A DNA stretch of 64,000 bases from Hungatella hathewayi (GCA_025149285.1 CP102274.1:4490001-4554000), one strand, 5' to 3'. Shown: positions 50,267-59,561, counted from the first letter of the stretch. Notes: generated by a model from the sequence alone, not told the origin. A program made the numbers and translations.

Positions 50267-51110
50267 CGGCAGCGACTCCTGCGCCTCCCACTTCTTCTTC
50301 ATCTTCTCTATACCCTTCGATATCTTCCTCTAACTCCGATAAGTCCAGATCCTCTTCCTCACCTTCCGGCTCCAGCGTCTCGATCAGCATATCGTCAAAT
50401 AAATGCTCCTGGGTCAGATGAATCTTACCGATCTTCATCAGTTCCAGAAGCGCCAGAAATGTCACTACGACCTCCGTCTTATCCGCCTGCTTCTCAAGCA
50501 TTCCCCGGAAAGAAAATCTGCGGTGAATTCTGGCGTACTGAAGCACCGAGGTAATCTTGTCCTCCAGACTCACAGGTTCTTTCGTGATATTGCCGAACCG
50601 GCTCCTTACCGGGTCGATCCGGTCTTCCGTCCGTTTCATGACAGACTTGAAAATCTCCTGAAGCTTTGCCAGCGTCAGTCCGTCCAGCAGGCCATCTAAG
50701 TCCACCGGAGGCTCGTACTTCGCCACCTCCGGCGGAACTGTGGGCCCCTTAAAGAGCAGACGGTCTGCGCCGACCTCCTTCTCCTTCAGTTCAAACGCCA
50801 TATACTTGTAATACTTATATTCCAGAAGACGCACCACCAGTTCGGCTCTCGGGTCCTCCTCCTCGCCATCCTCATTCACTTCTCTCGGCAGGAGCATACG
50901 GGACTTGATATCGATCAGCGTCGCCGCCATCACTAGGAATTCACTGACAACGTTCAAATCCTCCGTCTCCATGTGACTTACGTAATCGAGATACTGCTCC
51001 GTAATCGTCACAATAGGAATGTCATAAATATTCACTTTATTCTTTTCAATCAGATGGAGCAGTAAGTCCAGAGGACCCTCAAAATTCTCCAGCTTATATG
51101 ATATTCCCAT
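50238..51110 (-). CDS. scpA: Segregation and condensation protein A (kleisin)
   Basis: 290 aa. N-terminal SMC-neck-binding domain MGISYKLENFEGPLDLLLHLIEKNKVNIYDIPIV-like start, middle region with LVVRLLEYKYYKYMAFELKE, and a C-terminal winged helix (VVVTFLALLELMKIGKIHLTQEHLFDDM). It bridges the two SMC heads. The final 40 residues are highly acidic. First gene of the scpA-scpB-dut-TPR operon, with GGAGG and a good promoter. Confidence 0.95.
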   Translation of the reverse strand: MGISYKLENFEGPLDLLLHLIEKNKVNIYDIPIVTITEQYLDYVSHMETEDLNVVSEFLVMAATLIDIKSRMLLPREVNEDGEEEDPRAELVVRLLEYKYYKYMAFELKEKEVGADRLLFKGPTVPPEVAKYEPPVDLDGLLDGLTLAKLQEIFKSVMKRTEDRIDPVRSRFGNITKEPVSLEDKITSVLQYARIHRRFSFRGMLEKQADKTEVVVTFLALLELMKIGKIHLTQEHLFDDMLIETLEPEGEEEDLDLSELEEDIEGYREDEEEVGGAGVAADGGTERDYE

Positions 51111-51148
51111 AGATTCCTCCCGGCTCCAGAAAGTAAGCGCTACCGATT

Positions 51149-51177
51149 AGTATATCAAATCCGCCGGCTTCTGTAAA
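51149..51177 (-). promoter_or_regulatory. Promoter of the scpA operon
   Basis: TTTACA (51172-51177), 17 bp, TATACT (51149-51154) on the minus strand, 38 bp before the scpA ATG. Confidence 0.75.
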
Positions 51178-51192
51178 TATTTGGCGGCAAAA

Positions 51193-52059
51193 CTATTTTT
51201 TCTTTAAATCCACAACCACCAGCTGAGGTTTATTGTTCAGTCTGATATTGATGGAATGGGTCCCCAGCCCACGGCTCACAATCATGGTTTTTCCATTCTC
51301 CTCAAACGTACCCGCACACCACGGCAGAAAGAACTGAAACTGAGGGGTCATGACTCCGCCCAGATACGGAAGCCGTATGGTGCCCCCATGAAAATGGCCG
51401 GACAGTGTTAAATCAGCGCCCCATTTCCTGCAGGCGTCGAAAAAGAGGGGGGAATGGCAGAGCAGAATCTGAAATTTCTCCCGCTTTGCCGGTCCTGCCA
51501 GCCTTTCAATCTCCTCCGGACGCAGATGGCCGGGATGAAACTTCTTATAATACCGTACCGCCAGATCGATTCCTGTGACAGCGATATCATCCCGAAAATC
51601 TTCTGTCCTGTCAGAGAGTAATACGACTCCCATATCCTTTAACTTTCTCACATAGATGTCGTACTGCAGCCCGAAATTCTTCCGTTCCCAGTTCATCCTC
51701 GTCTCATGGTTTCCATTGCCGTAATAGACGGGATATCTTTTTGTCAATTCTCCGACCAGAGCCAGGGATACCCGTAAATCCGCGCTTTCCCTGCTGACCA
51801 TCATATCTCCCCCGATCAGAACCACATCAGGCTTCACCCCGTCAATCGCTTCAATCAGGCGTTCATTATGATCGCCAAACTCATGGTCATGTAAATCAGA
51901 GAGAAATACCATCCGGCAGTCTCTCGTTATCTTTTCAGTCAGAATCTCCGTCCTCTCTACAGACAGCTGCTCCCGCTCATACTGCGAGCGAAGCAGACAG
52001 CCCGCCCCTGCAGCGGCGGACAGTACACCGGCGGCAAGCCACATATTTTTCTTCCTCAT
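51193..52059 (-). CDS. Membrane-tethered metallophosphoesterase
   Basis: 288 aa. A hydrophobic N-terminal segment (MWLAAGVLSAAAGAGCLL) anchors it, possibly as a lipoprotein at GAGC. Calcineurin-like metal-binding motifs follow: FLSDLHDHEFG near residue 53, IGGDMM near 83, GNGNHETR near 115, LLCHSP and SGHFHGG near 225. Relatives include YaeI/YkuE-type phosphodiesterases acting on lipids or nucleotides. Substrate unknown. Confidence 0.88.
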   Translation of the reverse strand: MRKKNMWLAAGVLSAAAGAGCLLRSQYEREQLSVERTEILTEKITRDCRMVFLSDLHDHEFGDHNERLIEAIDGVKPDVVLIGGDMMVSRESADLRVSLALVGELTKRYPVYYGNGNHETRMNWERKNFGLQYDIYVRKLKDMGVVLLSDRTEDFRDDIAVTGIDLAVRYYKKFHPGHLRPEEIERLAGPAKREKFQILLCHSPLFFDACRKWGADLTLSGHFHGGTIRLPYLGGVMTPQFQFFLPWCAGTFEENGKTMIVSRGLGTHSINIRLNNKPQLVVVDLKKK

Positions 52060-52275
52060 CTTTCACCAGTCTTCCTCTTGATTTAATTCCTCTTTTATTA
52101 TCACAATTCATGACGTTTCCATTGTATTACCTTGCGATTTTGTATCATCATACACTGAAAAAGTATGCCGCGTCAAGGTAAAGCATGCGTAAGCTTACAC
52201 GTTTTATGAGATGGGAATTTCCGTGAAATGAAAGGTCCTTTTCTCATGTCATGCGCTTCCTCATCAATATTCATA

Positions 52276-52313
52276 AAGAAGGCATGCCGTGAACTCACCA
52301 CGCATGCCTTCTT
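52276..52313 (-). terminator. Terminator of the C-terminal-repeat DD-carboxypeptidase gene
   Basis: Perfect 12-bp stem AAGAAGGCATGC/GCATGCCTTCTT, 32 bp past the stop codon. The T-run after it is short. The rest of the 52060-52344 gap is AT-rich and holds nothing else I can name apart from likely promoter sequence of the phosphoesterase gene. Confidence 0.7.
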
Positions 52314-52344
52314 CTCTATTCCCGCATATCTCACCCTGCAACTC

Positions 52345-53721
52345 CTACTGCACCCATACGCCGGACGCATCCAGCGTGTATCCATCCGGAGTCACCGTAT
52401 TCTTCATCATCACACCATCAGCCCCTAAGTAAAACCACTGGCCGTCGGTTTCCACCCAGCAGCTGGAAGCCATCGCCCCGCTGGACTTGAAATAATACCA
52501 TGCATCGTTGGAGTAATGGCGCCAGCCTGTAGCCATGACACCGTCGGAGTCGAACCAGTAATCCGCGCCGTCTATGGTCATCCATTCGTTGGCGGCCCGG
52601 TTTCCATCACTCTTTACAAAGTACCACTTTTCTCCCTCCTGCTGCCATTTTGCAGTCTGGGATCCCCCGCTTTTCAGCGCAAACCCGTAGTCCAGCAGAG
52701 CCGACGTATCTGTATACTGTGTTGACTTGCTCTTCATAATCACAGCGATCAGCCTTACGCCATCCCGTTCTGCACATGTCACCAGGGTATTCCCAGCCAG
52801 GGAGGTATATCCGGTCTTTCCGCCGATGACGCCCTGATAATACCTGGAATCATTGGGATAAAGCATCTTGTGCCCCAGGGATATCGTGCGGGCCGCCGCC
52901 TTCTGTGTCGCCGGAATCTGGTAGCTTAAGGTCGAAGCGACCTTGCATACCGTGGCATTCTGAAATGCCGCCCGCGCGATCAGTGCCATATCATGAGGCG
53001 TCGTATAGTGGTTGGAATCATTAAGCCCGTTTGGATTAACGAAATTTGTGTTCGTACAGCCCAGTTCTTTTGCTCTGGCATTCATCATATCTGCAAACGC
53101 GCTGATACTGCCCGCCGTATGTTCCGCCAGGCCATTGGCCACCTCGTTTGCAGACTTTAGCAGGAGACCGTAAAGGCACTGGCGTACCGTCAGCTTGTCC
53201 CCTTCCACCAGTCCCAGTGTCACAGCACCGGATTCCAGGTTCGTGACCGCCGTTTTGGAAAATGTGACCGTGTCGTCAAGGCTGCACTTCTCTGCTACCA
53301 GAAGAGCCGTCATCAGCTTTGTGATGCTGGCCGGATAATACTTCGTCTCCGCATTCTTTGAGTAGAGCAGATTCCCCGTGGCTGCATCCATGAGCACTGC
53401 TCCCTGAGCCTGTATCTCCGGCTGCTTTACCGTATTCACCACACTGCCGCCGGTTCCGCTTCCCTGGGAAGCCCCTGGCCCTGCGGAAGTTCCAGGCCCT
53501 GCCGAAGTTCCCGAACCTGCCGCAGCTCCCGGTCCCGCAGAGGTTCCCTGACTGTTCTGGCTGTTACCGCCGCCCGGCCCTGCTGTCTCCGGTCCCAAAG
53601 TCTGAGTATTCGCTCCCTCTCCTATAGGCGGAACGATGGGTATATCTCCAAAAGCCGGAACTGAAGCCAGAAGGCTTAGGCTGATTGCAATGCTCCATAT
53701 TCTGTTAAAGCGTTTTATCAT
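52345..53721 (-). CDS. D-alanyl-D-alanine carboxypeptidase with C-terminal choline/cell-wall-binding repeats
   Basis: 458 aa from ATG 53721 (GGGGAG upstream). Signal peptide at residues 1-27. A Gly/Ser/Pro-rich linker with AGPGTS words covers about 38-95. Penicillin-binding motifs: SITK (SxxK) near 136, SAN (SxN) near 195 and KTG (GGKTGYTS) near 300. The last 100 residues contain four choline-binding-type repeats (WYFVKSDGNRAANEWM, YWFDSDGVMATGWRHY, WYYFKSSGAMASSCWV, WFYLGADGVMMKN) that should hold it on the wall. It trims peptidoglycan side chains. Confidence 0.92.
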   Translation of the reverse strand: MIKRFNRIWSIAISLSLLASVPAFGDIPIVPPIGEGANTQTLGPETAGPGGGNSQNSQGTSAGPGAAAGSGTSAGPGTSAGPGASQGSGTGGSVVNTVKQPEIQAQGAVLMDAATGNLLYSKNAETKYYPASITKLMTALLVAEKCSLDDTVTFSKTAVTNLESGAVTLGLVEGDKLTVRQCLYGLLLKSANEVANGLAEHTAGSISAFADMMNARAKELGCTNTNFVNPNGLNDSNHYTTPHDMALIARAAFQNATVCKVASTLSYQIPATQKAAARTISLGHKMLYPNDSRYYQGVIGGKTGYTSLAGNTLVTCAERDGVRLIAVIMKSKSTQYTDTSALLDYGFALKSGGSQTAKWQQEGEKWYFVKSDGNRAANEWMTIDGADYWFDSDGVMATGWRHYSNDAWYYFKSSGAMASSCWVETDGQWFYLGADGVMMKNTVTPDGYTLDASGVWVQ

Positions 53722-53828
53722 GTCTGTTTCTCCCCGTGTCATCCTGTAATCTGTCGTATTTCCATAAACAGTATAGCACAGAATTTCCTGGACACGGCTT
53801 AAAATTTTCTTACAATGAGAGCGTAAGA

Positions 53829-53868
53829 GGTTCTTTCTCGGCCCCGCTCCCAAAGCCGAGAAAGAACC
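53829..53868 (-). terminator. secDF terminator
   Basis: Perfect 14-bp stem GGTTCTTTCTCGGC/GCCGAGAAAGAACC with a 12-nt loop, 17 bp after the secDF stop; no strong T-run. Confidence 0.7.
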
Positions 53869-53884
53869 GCTTATGCCCGGCCTG

Positions 53885-56068
53885 TCATTTTTTGCTTTCC
53901 GCTCTGCGGGAATTTTTCCACATGGCCCACAGAACGCTTGCCACACAAATAGAGGAGAAACAGCCGCTTACAAGCCCAAACAGCAGCGGCAGGGAGAATT
54001 CAAAAATGGACTGAATTCCGAAATGCCACGATGCAATCACCAGAATCAGCACGCTGATACACGTCGTAAGCGATGTGTGCAGCGACCGTCCAAGGCTCTG
54101 GGATACGCTGGTATCCACCAGTTCATCGATACTGCTGCACTTGTGAAGATTCATATTCTCTCTGATGCGGTCATAGATTACGATCGTATCGTTGATGGAA
54201 TAGCCGATGATGGTCAGCACCACGGCCACAAATGCATCGTTCAGCGGAATTGCGAAGACCAAAAACGCGCACAGCACGATCAGCACATCGTGAATCAGCG
54301 CAATTACCGCAGATACTCCCGCAGAAAGGCCCGAAAGGATGGAAAACCGGATCCAGACATACACCGTTATCAGCACTGCGGCCAGAACCATGGCAATCAC
54401 AGCGTTATGGAGTGTTTTCTGTCCCATATACGGCTGAACCGCATACGCCTCCGACAGGGCAGCCGTAAAGCCATCCTGATAGCTGTTTAAGATCTGTGTC
54501 ACATATTCCTGGCTCTCCGGGCTGATTCCCTCCTGCCCTGCAAAAGTCAGGACCATGAACTGCTTTCCAAGGCCGTCCTCTTTTGTCAGACGGACATTTA
54601 CATTTCTCCCGGTCTCACCGGATATCTTAGCTGCAACGGCGTCAGAATTTACGTCAGCCGCTCCCTCGATTTCGTATTTTAAGGTCGTTCCGCCTGTAAA
54701 CTGAGTGTCCAGGCTCACGCCGTTCTTCACAAATCCCACTGCGCCTGCAAGAAGCATGCAGATGGAAATGGCGAACCATATGTATTTCCGTTTCATAATC
54801 GGATAAATCTTCTGATTCTTCTTCACCTTATACCACTTTAAATCGTGGAACTTTCCTTCCCGGATTATGGAAAGAAGCACCGTTCTGGAGAACCAGACGC
54901 CTACAACCAGATTGATGATCAGCCCCACCAGAAGCGTGTATCCGAAGCTCAGCATCGTGCCGGAACCGAAGAACATCAGAATCACCGCTACAATGGCGCT
55001 CGTTAAGTTTCCATCCAGTACGGAGGAAAATGCCCTCTTGTATCCCCGTTTGACCGCTTCGGTCAGTGAAGCACCGCTGCCCAGTTCCTCGCCAATCCGT
55101 TCGCTGATGATAATGTTGGCATCCACCGCCATTCCTATGGTCAGTATGATGCCGGCAATACCGGGCAGCGTCAGCGTATACTGCGGAATTGAGATCGCCA
55201 GCAGCTGTATGGAGGTTTGAAGAACCAGACCGAAGCAGGCCACCAGTCCAGGCAGACGATACATGGCAATCATGAAAATGCAGATGCAAATGAACGCCAG
55301 CACACCGGAAAATATCATAATGTTCAACGCATTGGAGCCCAGACTGGGGCTGATGGTGCTGAAGTTTTTCGTCTCCATGGCATACGGCAGGGCTCCCGCG
55401 TTGATCTTGTCCGATAAATTCTTTGCGGCTGCATACGTCTCCATGCCGTTAATCACGGCATTTCCTCCCGTAATCTTATCCTGTACCACCGGATTGGAGA
55501 TCAGCTCCTCATCCATGTAGATTCCCATACGGCGGCCCACCAGTTTACCGGTGGCGTCAGCGAATTTATCCGCGCCTTCTTTCGTAAACTGCAGTTCCAC
55601 CTCGTATTTTTTCATTCCTGTCTGGTCCGAATACTCGACAGGCCGGCTTGTGGAAACGTCTCTTCCCTCCAGCATGACAGTGCCGTTCTCATCCCGGAAG
55701 GTTAAATTGGCCATGTCTCCCAGCTCTGCGATGGCAGCCTCAGGTTTAAAATCCTTTTCATCAGATTTCCACGGAAAACGGACGATCACATACCCCTTTT
55801 CATTATCCGTTGTGACCTCGCGGTCCGTGATATTCTTATCATCCAGTCTCGTCTCGATGATGTTCCTGGCCGCTTCAATCTCATTGGGCGCAGGGTTCCG
55901 GTCTAAGCCTACAGGCTCAAATACGGCCTCGACTCCGCCCCGGATATCGATACCAAATCTCATGTCCCCCGCGCCCTTAATGTCTTTTCCAAGGCCGAAG
56001 CATGCGGTATAAACCGCAAGGATGACGATTACCGTCAGGATTCCAAGTGTTTTCTTTCCCGGTTTCAT
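53885..56068 (-). CDS. secDF: SecDF fused protein-export membrane protein
   Basis: 727 aa. First half is SecD: one N-terminal helix, a large extracellular domain with FGIDIRGGVEAVFEP near residue 38, and five helices (TLPGIAGIILTIGMAVDANIIISERI near 305). Second half is SecF (KYIWFAISICMLLAGAVGF, DTQFTGGTTLKYEI, ALIHDVLIVLCAF, GYSINDTIVIYDRIREN). The protein uses the ion gradient to pull exported proteins across the membrane after SecA. SecD-SecF fusion is the common Firmicute form. Confidence 0.96.
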   Translation of the reverse strand: MKPGKKTLGILTVIVILAVYTACFGLGKDIKGAGDMRFGIDIRGGVEAVFEPVGLDRNPAPNEIEAARNIIETRLDDKNITDREVTTDNEKGYVIVRFPWKSDEKDFKPEAAIAELGDMANLTFRDENGTVMLEGRDVSTSRPVEYSDQTGMKKYEVELQFTKEGADKFADATGKLVGRRMGIYMDEELISNPVVQDKITGGNAVINGMETYAAAKNLSDKINAGALPYAMETKNFSTISPSLGSNALNIMIFSGVLAFICICIFMIAMYRLPGLVACFGLVLQTSIQLLAISIPQYTLTLPGIAGIILTIGMAVDANIIISERIGEELGSGASLTEAVKRGYKRAFSSVLDGNLTSAIVAVILMFFGSGTMLSFGYTLLVGLIINLVVGVWFSRTVLLSIIREGKFHDLKWYKVKKNQKIYPIMKRKYIWFAISICMLLAGAVGFVKNGVSLDTQFTGGTTLKYEIEGAADVNSDAVAAKISGETGRNVNVRLTKEDGLGKQFMVLTFAGQEGISPESQEYVTQILNSYQDGFTAALSEAYAVQPYMGQKTLHNAVIAMVLAAVLITVYVWIRFSILSGLSAGVSAVIALIHDVLIVLCAFLVFAIPLNDAFVAVVLTIIGYSINDTIVIYDRIRENMNLHKCSSIDELVDTSVSQSLGRSLHTSLTTCISVLILVIASWHFGIQSIFEFSLPLLFGLVSGCFSSICVASVLWAMWKNSRRAESKK

Positions 56069-56152
56069 AGTGCTCTCCTTTTCGTCTCATCGTAGTCTTC
56101 TTATCGTCATTCATTATAGACTGTTATGAGAGAAAATGGTGCTAAGAAACCA

Positions 56153-56272
56153 TTAAGATTTTCCCCGGTTCCTCCACCACCGCTCTTCCTCCAGTTCATT
56201 CCGGATCTCCTGGATAAACAGAATCAGAATAATAACGGATATGGAACCCATAATTCCCATCAGAATTTTCAC
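56153..56272 (-). CDS. 39-aa single-pass membrane protein
   Basis: Starts at GTG 56272, 7 bp after an AGAGGTGA ribosome binding site that overlaps the stop of the ABC permease. The 39 residues form one hydrophobic helix (LMGIMGSISVIILILFI, about 4-20) followed by a charged, Trp-containing cytoplasmic tail (QEIRNELEEERWWRNRGKS). Tight coupling to the permease and good coding character suggest a real small subunit or modulator of that transporter. Not recognised. Confidence 0.65.
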   Translation of the reverse strand: MKILMGIMGSISVIILILFIQEIRNELEEERWWRNRGKS

Positions 56273-56279
56273 TGACACA

Positions 56280-58262
56280 TCACCTCTTTACAATTTCATA
56301 ATATTTTTTAGAAGTAACCCCGTAGATCACCCCGTAAAAGACAGCAAACACCAGTACCGCAGCAGCCGTAGATGCGGCAAACAGGCCGACATTGCGAAGA
56401 TTCAGCAGGGCCAGAAGCCTTGCAATCATCGGAAATGCGAAGCAGATATGGACGGCGGCCGTAACCAGCGGCAGAAAGAACATGGTGAGCACCTGGGAAC
56501 GGACAGCCGCCTTGATCTCACGGGCAGAAAGGCCCACATTCTGCATGATTTCATACCGTTTCCTGTCCTCGTATCCCTCAGAAATCTGTTTGTAATAGAT
56601 GATAAGAACGGTCGCCATGATAAACAGCGTCCCCAGAAACAGTCCGACGAAAAACAGTCCCCCGTACAATGAGAAAAAGGAGCCCCGTTCCATCGCCGCA
56701 GATTCCAGGCGGTATGCCGCACCCAGCCCGCTTAACTGCTCCTCCAGAATCTGGTACAGCCGTTCGGACCCTTCCCTGCCATCCCCGGCGTCAAAAGCCA
56801 CATAGTAAATTGGGCTGGATTTCGCATCGCCGTACGCCTCGGCCTGCTGTTTCTCAATCGCCTTCAGCTGGGAAAAATCAGGAAGGACAATATGAAGACT
56901 TCCAACAGAACCCATGGCATCCATTCCGTCCTCCACCGCCTGCCCTTTCTTTCCAACGACTTCATACTGTTTCCCAAAAATGGAAAATGTCTCCCGGTCA
57001 TAGTGCATTCCATCCGAAAGCACCATCACCTGATTCTCATCCAGCCCCACATTCTGTTCTGTGATCCGGTTATAGTCATCCAGAGTCATAAAAAAGAGGT
57101 AGTCCAGACTGCTGTAGTCCGCCAGGTTTTCCTCTCTCACCTCATAGCCGTCCCCCGTCTCCACTGCGGCAAAGCTGACATATCGGTAGCTGATCAGCTC
57201 TTTTGCGGTCTCTCCTGCCTCCTTTAAGGCGTTCTCCACAATCCGGTTGGTCTTCGCAGCCGTTTCATCCGAATAATCGCGTACCGTCACCACAAAATCC
57301 CGTTTAAACCGGTTCCTCATCACGTCATCCAGGCCTGCATAAAGGGAAATTGTGGACGAGATCATGACTAAAACCGCGGTGGACAGAAGGCAGATTACTG
57401 ACAGGCCTGCCGCATTCTGCTTCATCCGGTATATCATTCCTGAAACAGAAATAAAATGGCGAGTCTGATAATAGTAGCCCTTATTCTTTTTCAGCAGTTT
57501 TAAAAGTGTAATGCTGCCTGCCATAAATAAGAGGCAGGTACCGGCAATGACGAACATCACTGCGATGAAAAAAGCGATAATCAGCATTGCTGACCGTTCC
57601 GTCGAAATGGCAATCCAGTAGCCCGCCGCCAGTGAAACCATGCCGCAAACCGCAAACAGCCACGGCGCCTTCGGTTCCCTCTCTCCGGTCTGCTTTCCTG
57701 CAAGCATCTCCACCGGCCTCGCCTTTGCAACCTGCCATATATTATAGAAGAGAATGAACAGAAATATGACGCCAAAGAGCTTTGCGCACGAGAACGCCGC
57801 GCCTGGTACAAAGCTGAAGTCCCAGCTGATATCCAGCTTCATCAGACGGTACAACAGCAGCGCAAAGACCCGGTACAGCAAAAAACCGAGTGCAACACCG
57901 GCAACCAGGCTGACGGCCGCTGTAATCAGCGTCTCAAGAGCCATAATCCGCGCCAGATGTTTCTTTCCCATCCCCAGAACCTGAAACAGCCCGAATTCCT
58001 GCTTTCTCCGTTTCACCAGAAAGCTGTTGGTATAGATCAGAAACAGGAATGAAAACACAGCCATGACCACGCAGCCCAGCAGCAGAATAAAGACCATGGA
58101 TCCGCCGCCCTGCATATGGGCAAAGCCGGGATTCACCGTCAGGGATGAGATGATATAGTACATCATCACGGAGCCGATGCAGGTCAGGAGCCAGGGAATC
58201 GTGACAGCCGAATTCTTCTTTAAATTCTGAACGGCCAGCCTCGTATAAAACAGCTTACTCAT
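56280..58262 (-). CDS. BceB-like ABC transporter permease (FtsX domain)
   Basis: 660 aa from ATG 58262 (GGAGGTG upstream), overlapping the ATPase gene by 8 bp. About ten transmembrane helices in a 1-3-4-2-like pattern and a large extracellular loop (about 305-520) between helices 7 and 8, the hallmark of BceB-type antimicrobial-peptide sensors/transporters. FtsX-like segments: FYTRLAVQNLKKNS at the start and ARIMALETLITAAVSLVAGVALG. Works with the upstream ATPase and, by analogy, with the nearby BceS-like kinase. Confidence 0.9.
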   Translation of the reverse strand: MSKLFYTRLAVQNLKKNSAVTIPWLLTCIGSVMMYYIISSLTVNPGFAHMQGGGSMVFILLLGCVVMAVFSFLFLIYTNSFLVKRRKQEFGLFQVLGMGKKHLARIMALETLITAAVSLVAGVALGFLLYRVFALLLYRLMKLDISWDFSFVPGAAFSCAKLFGVIFLFILFYNIWQVAKARPVEMLAGKQTGEREPKAPWLFAVCGMVSLAAGYWIAISTERSAMLIIAFFIAVMFVIAGTCLLFMAGSITLLKLLKKNKGYYYQTRHFISVSGMIYRMKQNAAGLSVICLLSTAVLVMISSTISLYAGLDDVMRNRFKRDFVVTVRDYSDETAAKTNRIVENALKEAGETAKELISYRYVSFAAVETGDGYEVREENLADYSSLDYLFFMTLDDYNRITEQNVGLDENQVMVLSDGMHYDRETFSIFGKQYEVVGKKGQAVEDGMDAMGSVGSLHIVLPDFSQLKAIEKQQAEAYGDAKSSPIYYVAFDAGDGREGSERLYQILEEQLSGLGAAYRLESAAMERGSFFSLYGGLFFVGLFLGTLFIMATVLIIYYKQISEGYEDRKRYEIMQNVGLSAREIKAAVRSQVLTMFFLPLVTAAVHICFAFPMIARLLALLNLRNVGLFAASTAAAVLVFAVFYGVIYGVTSKKYYEIVKR

Positions 58263-59022
58263 CACGGCCACCTCCCGCCTCTAATACGGCCAGAGTATCG
58301 GATATGCGCTGGTACATCTTCTCTTCTGTCATTTCCCCTCGGTAAAGCTGATGGAACACCTCTCCATCCTTAATGAACAGTACCCGTTTTGCATGGCTGG
58401 CCGCCTTGACACTGTGGGTTACCATGAGGATGGTCTGTCCCTCCCGGTTGATCCCCTCGAACAGATCCAGAAGCTGGTCGGATGACCGTGAATCCAGCGC
58501 GCCGGTAGGCTCATCCGCCAGAATGATTGCCGGGTCCATCACCAGAGCCCTTGCCACCGCCGCTCTCTGCTTCTGGCCTCCCGAGACCTCGTACGGATAC
58601 TTCTTCATAAGTTCCCGAATTCCCAGCTTACCCACGACAGCATCCGCTTTCTTTTTCATTTCCCCGTAGCTCTTCTTTGCCAGAACCATGGGCAGATAAA
58701 TGTTATCTTCCAGGGAAAATGTATCCAGCAGATTAAAATCCTGAAATACGAACCCCAGATGATCCCGGCGAAACGCAGCCAGTTCTCCTTCCGGAATCGT
58801 TTTCATATCCCTTCCGTTTAAAAGGACAGTGCCTCCGGAGGGCCTGTCAAGAGCGGCTAAAATATTTAAGAGGGTGGTTTTTCCCGATCCTGACTCTCCC
58901 ATGATCGCAACGTATTCCTCCGGTTCCACCGTAAAGCTGACCCCATTTAATGCGTTTATCTGATTTCCTCCGAACCGGGTGGTATAAACCTTTTTTAATT
59001 GATTTACTTCAAGCAATGGCAT
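58255..59022 (-). CDS. BceA-like ABC transporter ATPase
   Basis: 255 aa from ATG 59022 (AAGGAGG upstream). Walker A MGESGSGKTTLLN near residue 39, Q-loop FVFQDFNLLD, signature VSGGQKQRAAVARALV near 143 and Walker B IILADEPTGALD near 163. MacB/LolD-type ATPase that drives the FtsX-type permease. A TATACT -10 is 30 bp upstream with a BceR-like box about 35 bp beyond it. Confidence 0.94.
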   Translation of the reverse strand: MPLLEVNQLKKVYTTRFGGNQINALNGVSFTVEPEEYVAIMGESGSGKTTLLNILAALDRPSGGTVLLNGRDMKTIPEGELAAFRRDHLGFVFQDFNLLDTFSLEDNIYLPMVLAKKSYGEMKKKADAVVGKLGIRELMKKYPYEVSGGQKQRAAVARALVMDPAIILADEPTGALDSRSSDQLLDLFEGINREGQTILMVTHSVKAASHAKRVLFIKDGEVFHQLYRGEMTEEKMYQRISDTLAVLEAGGGRDE

Positions 59023-59051
59023 AATGCTGCCTCCTTTCCTTCTGTATGTTT

Positions 59052-59106
59052 CAGTATAACAGACGGGAAAGACCGGCTGCCATCGAAGAGCCTTACATTT
59101 TTTCAC
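59052..59106 (-). promoter_or_regulatory. Promoter of the BceAB-like operon with degenerate BceR-type box
   Basis: Minus-strand TATACT (59052-59057) without a recognisable -35. TTACA (59093-59097) with TCACA (59102-59106) forms a degenerate version of the TNACA-N4-TGTAA motif, 35 bp upstream of the -10. Confidence 0.5.
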
Positions 59107-59113
59107 AGTATCC

Positions 59114-59167
59114 TTACAAAAATGTAAGGGAAGCTTAAAGACTCCGGCCACATTCCGGTGGTATACT
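59114..59167 (+). promoter_or_regulatory. BceR-type box and promoter of the 71-aa gene
   Basis: TTACAAAAATGTAA (59114-59127) fits the known BceR consensus TNACA-N4-TGTAA exactly. A TATACT -10 (59162-59167) lies 34 bp downstream, with no -35, as in activator-dependent promoters. Confidence 0.65.
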
Positions 59168-59210
59168 GAAATCAGATACAGATGGTTCTCTACTGAAAGG
59201 AGGTCTTGCC

Positions 59211-59426
59211 ATGTACAGCAGTTTTGAACAGCGCGCACGCCAGCGGGGCATCGATACCATTCACGAATTTGAAACCACGCATGGGCGCCCCGGCAAGTCC
59301 CGCACGCCCATCTCCGGATATAACCCGAAAAAAGCTATGAAACAGGCGGAAAAAGCGTATTTAGAATCCATTGGAATTCCTAAAAAATCCCTGTTTCAGC
59401 GGCTGAAAGAGTATTTTCACGCGTAG
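59211..59426 (+). CDS. Small basic hypothetical protein under BceR-like control
   Basis: 71 aa, starting after AAAGGAGG. Soluble, net basic, no signal peptide or membrane helix. N-terminal half is polar (FEQRARQRGIDTIHEFETTHGRPGKS), the second half is predicted helical and Lys-rich (PKKAMKQAEKAYLESIGIPKKSLFQRLKEYF). Not recognised. It is divergent from the ABC operon and has the best BceR-type box in the region, so it may belong to the same peptide-stress response (inference). Confidence 0.72.
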   Translation: MYSSFEQRARQRGIDTIHEFETTHGRPGKSRTPISGYNPKKAMKQAEKAYLESIGIPKKSLFQRLKEYFHA

Positions 59427-59473
59427 GCTTTACCACGTTATACAGGATCCGTTCTTTCACATGCCAGTTTCCC

Positions 59474-59515
59474 GCGGTCCGGCCACACCAGATGCATTCC
59501 TCCATGCCGGACCGC
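59474..59515. terminator. Terminator between the 71-aa gene and the histidine kinase gene
   Basis: Perfect 10-bp GC-rich stem GCGGTCCGGC/GCCGGACCGC with a 22-nt loop, followed on the plus strand by ATCTCTTATTTT; between convergent genes. Confidence 0.78.
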
Positions 59516-59561
59516 ATCTCTTATTTTCCTGACTCATTTCTGAGACATGCTTCATCGTTCT

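Noticed and set aside
59114-59127. The TTACAAAAATGTAA palindrome as part of a terminator
   Set aside because: It lies between two divergent starts, has a 5-bp AT-rich stem, no gene ends there, and it matches a known operator consensus.
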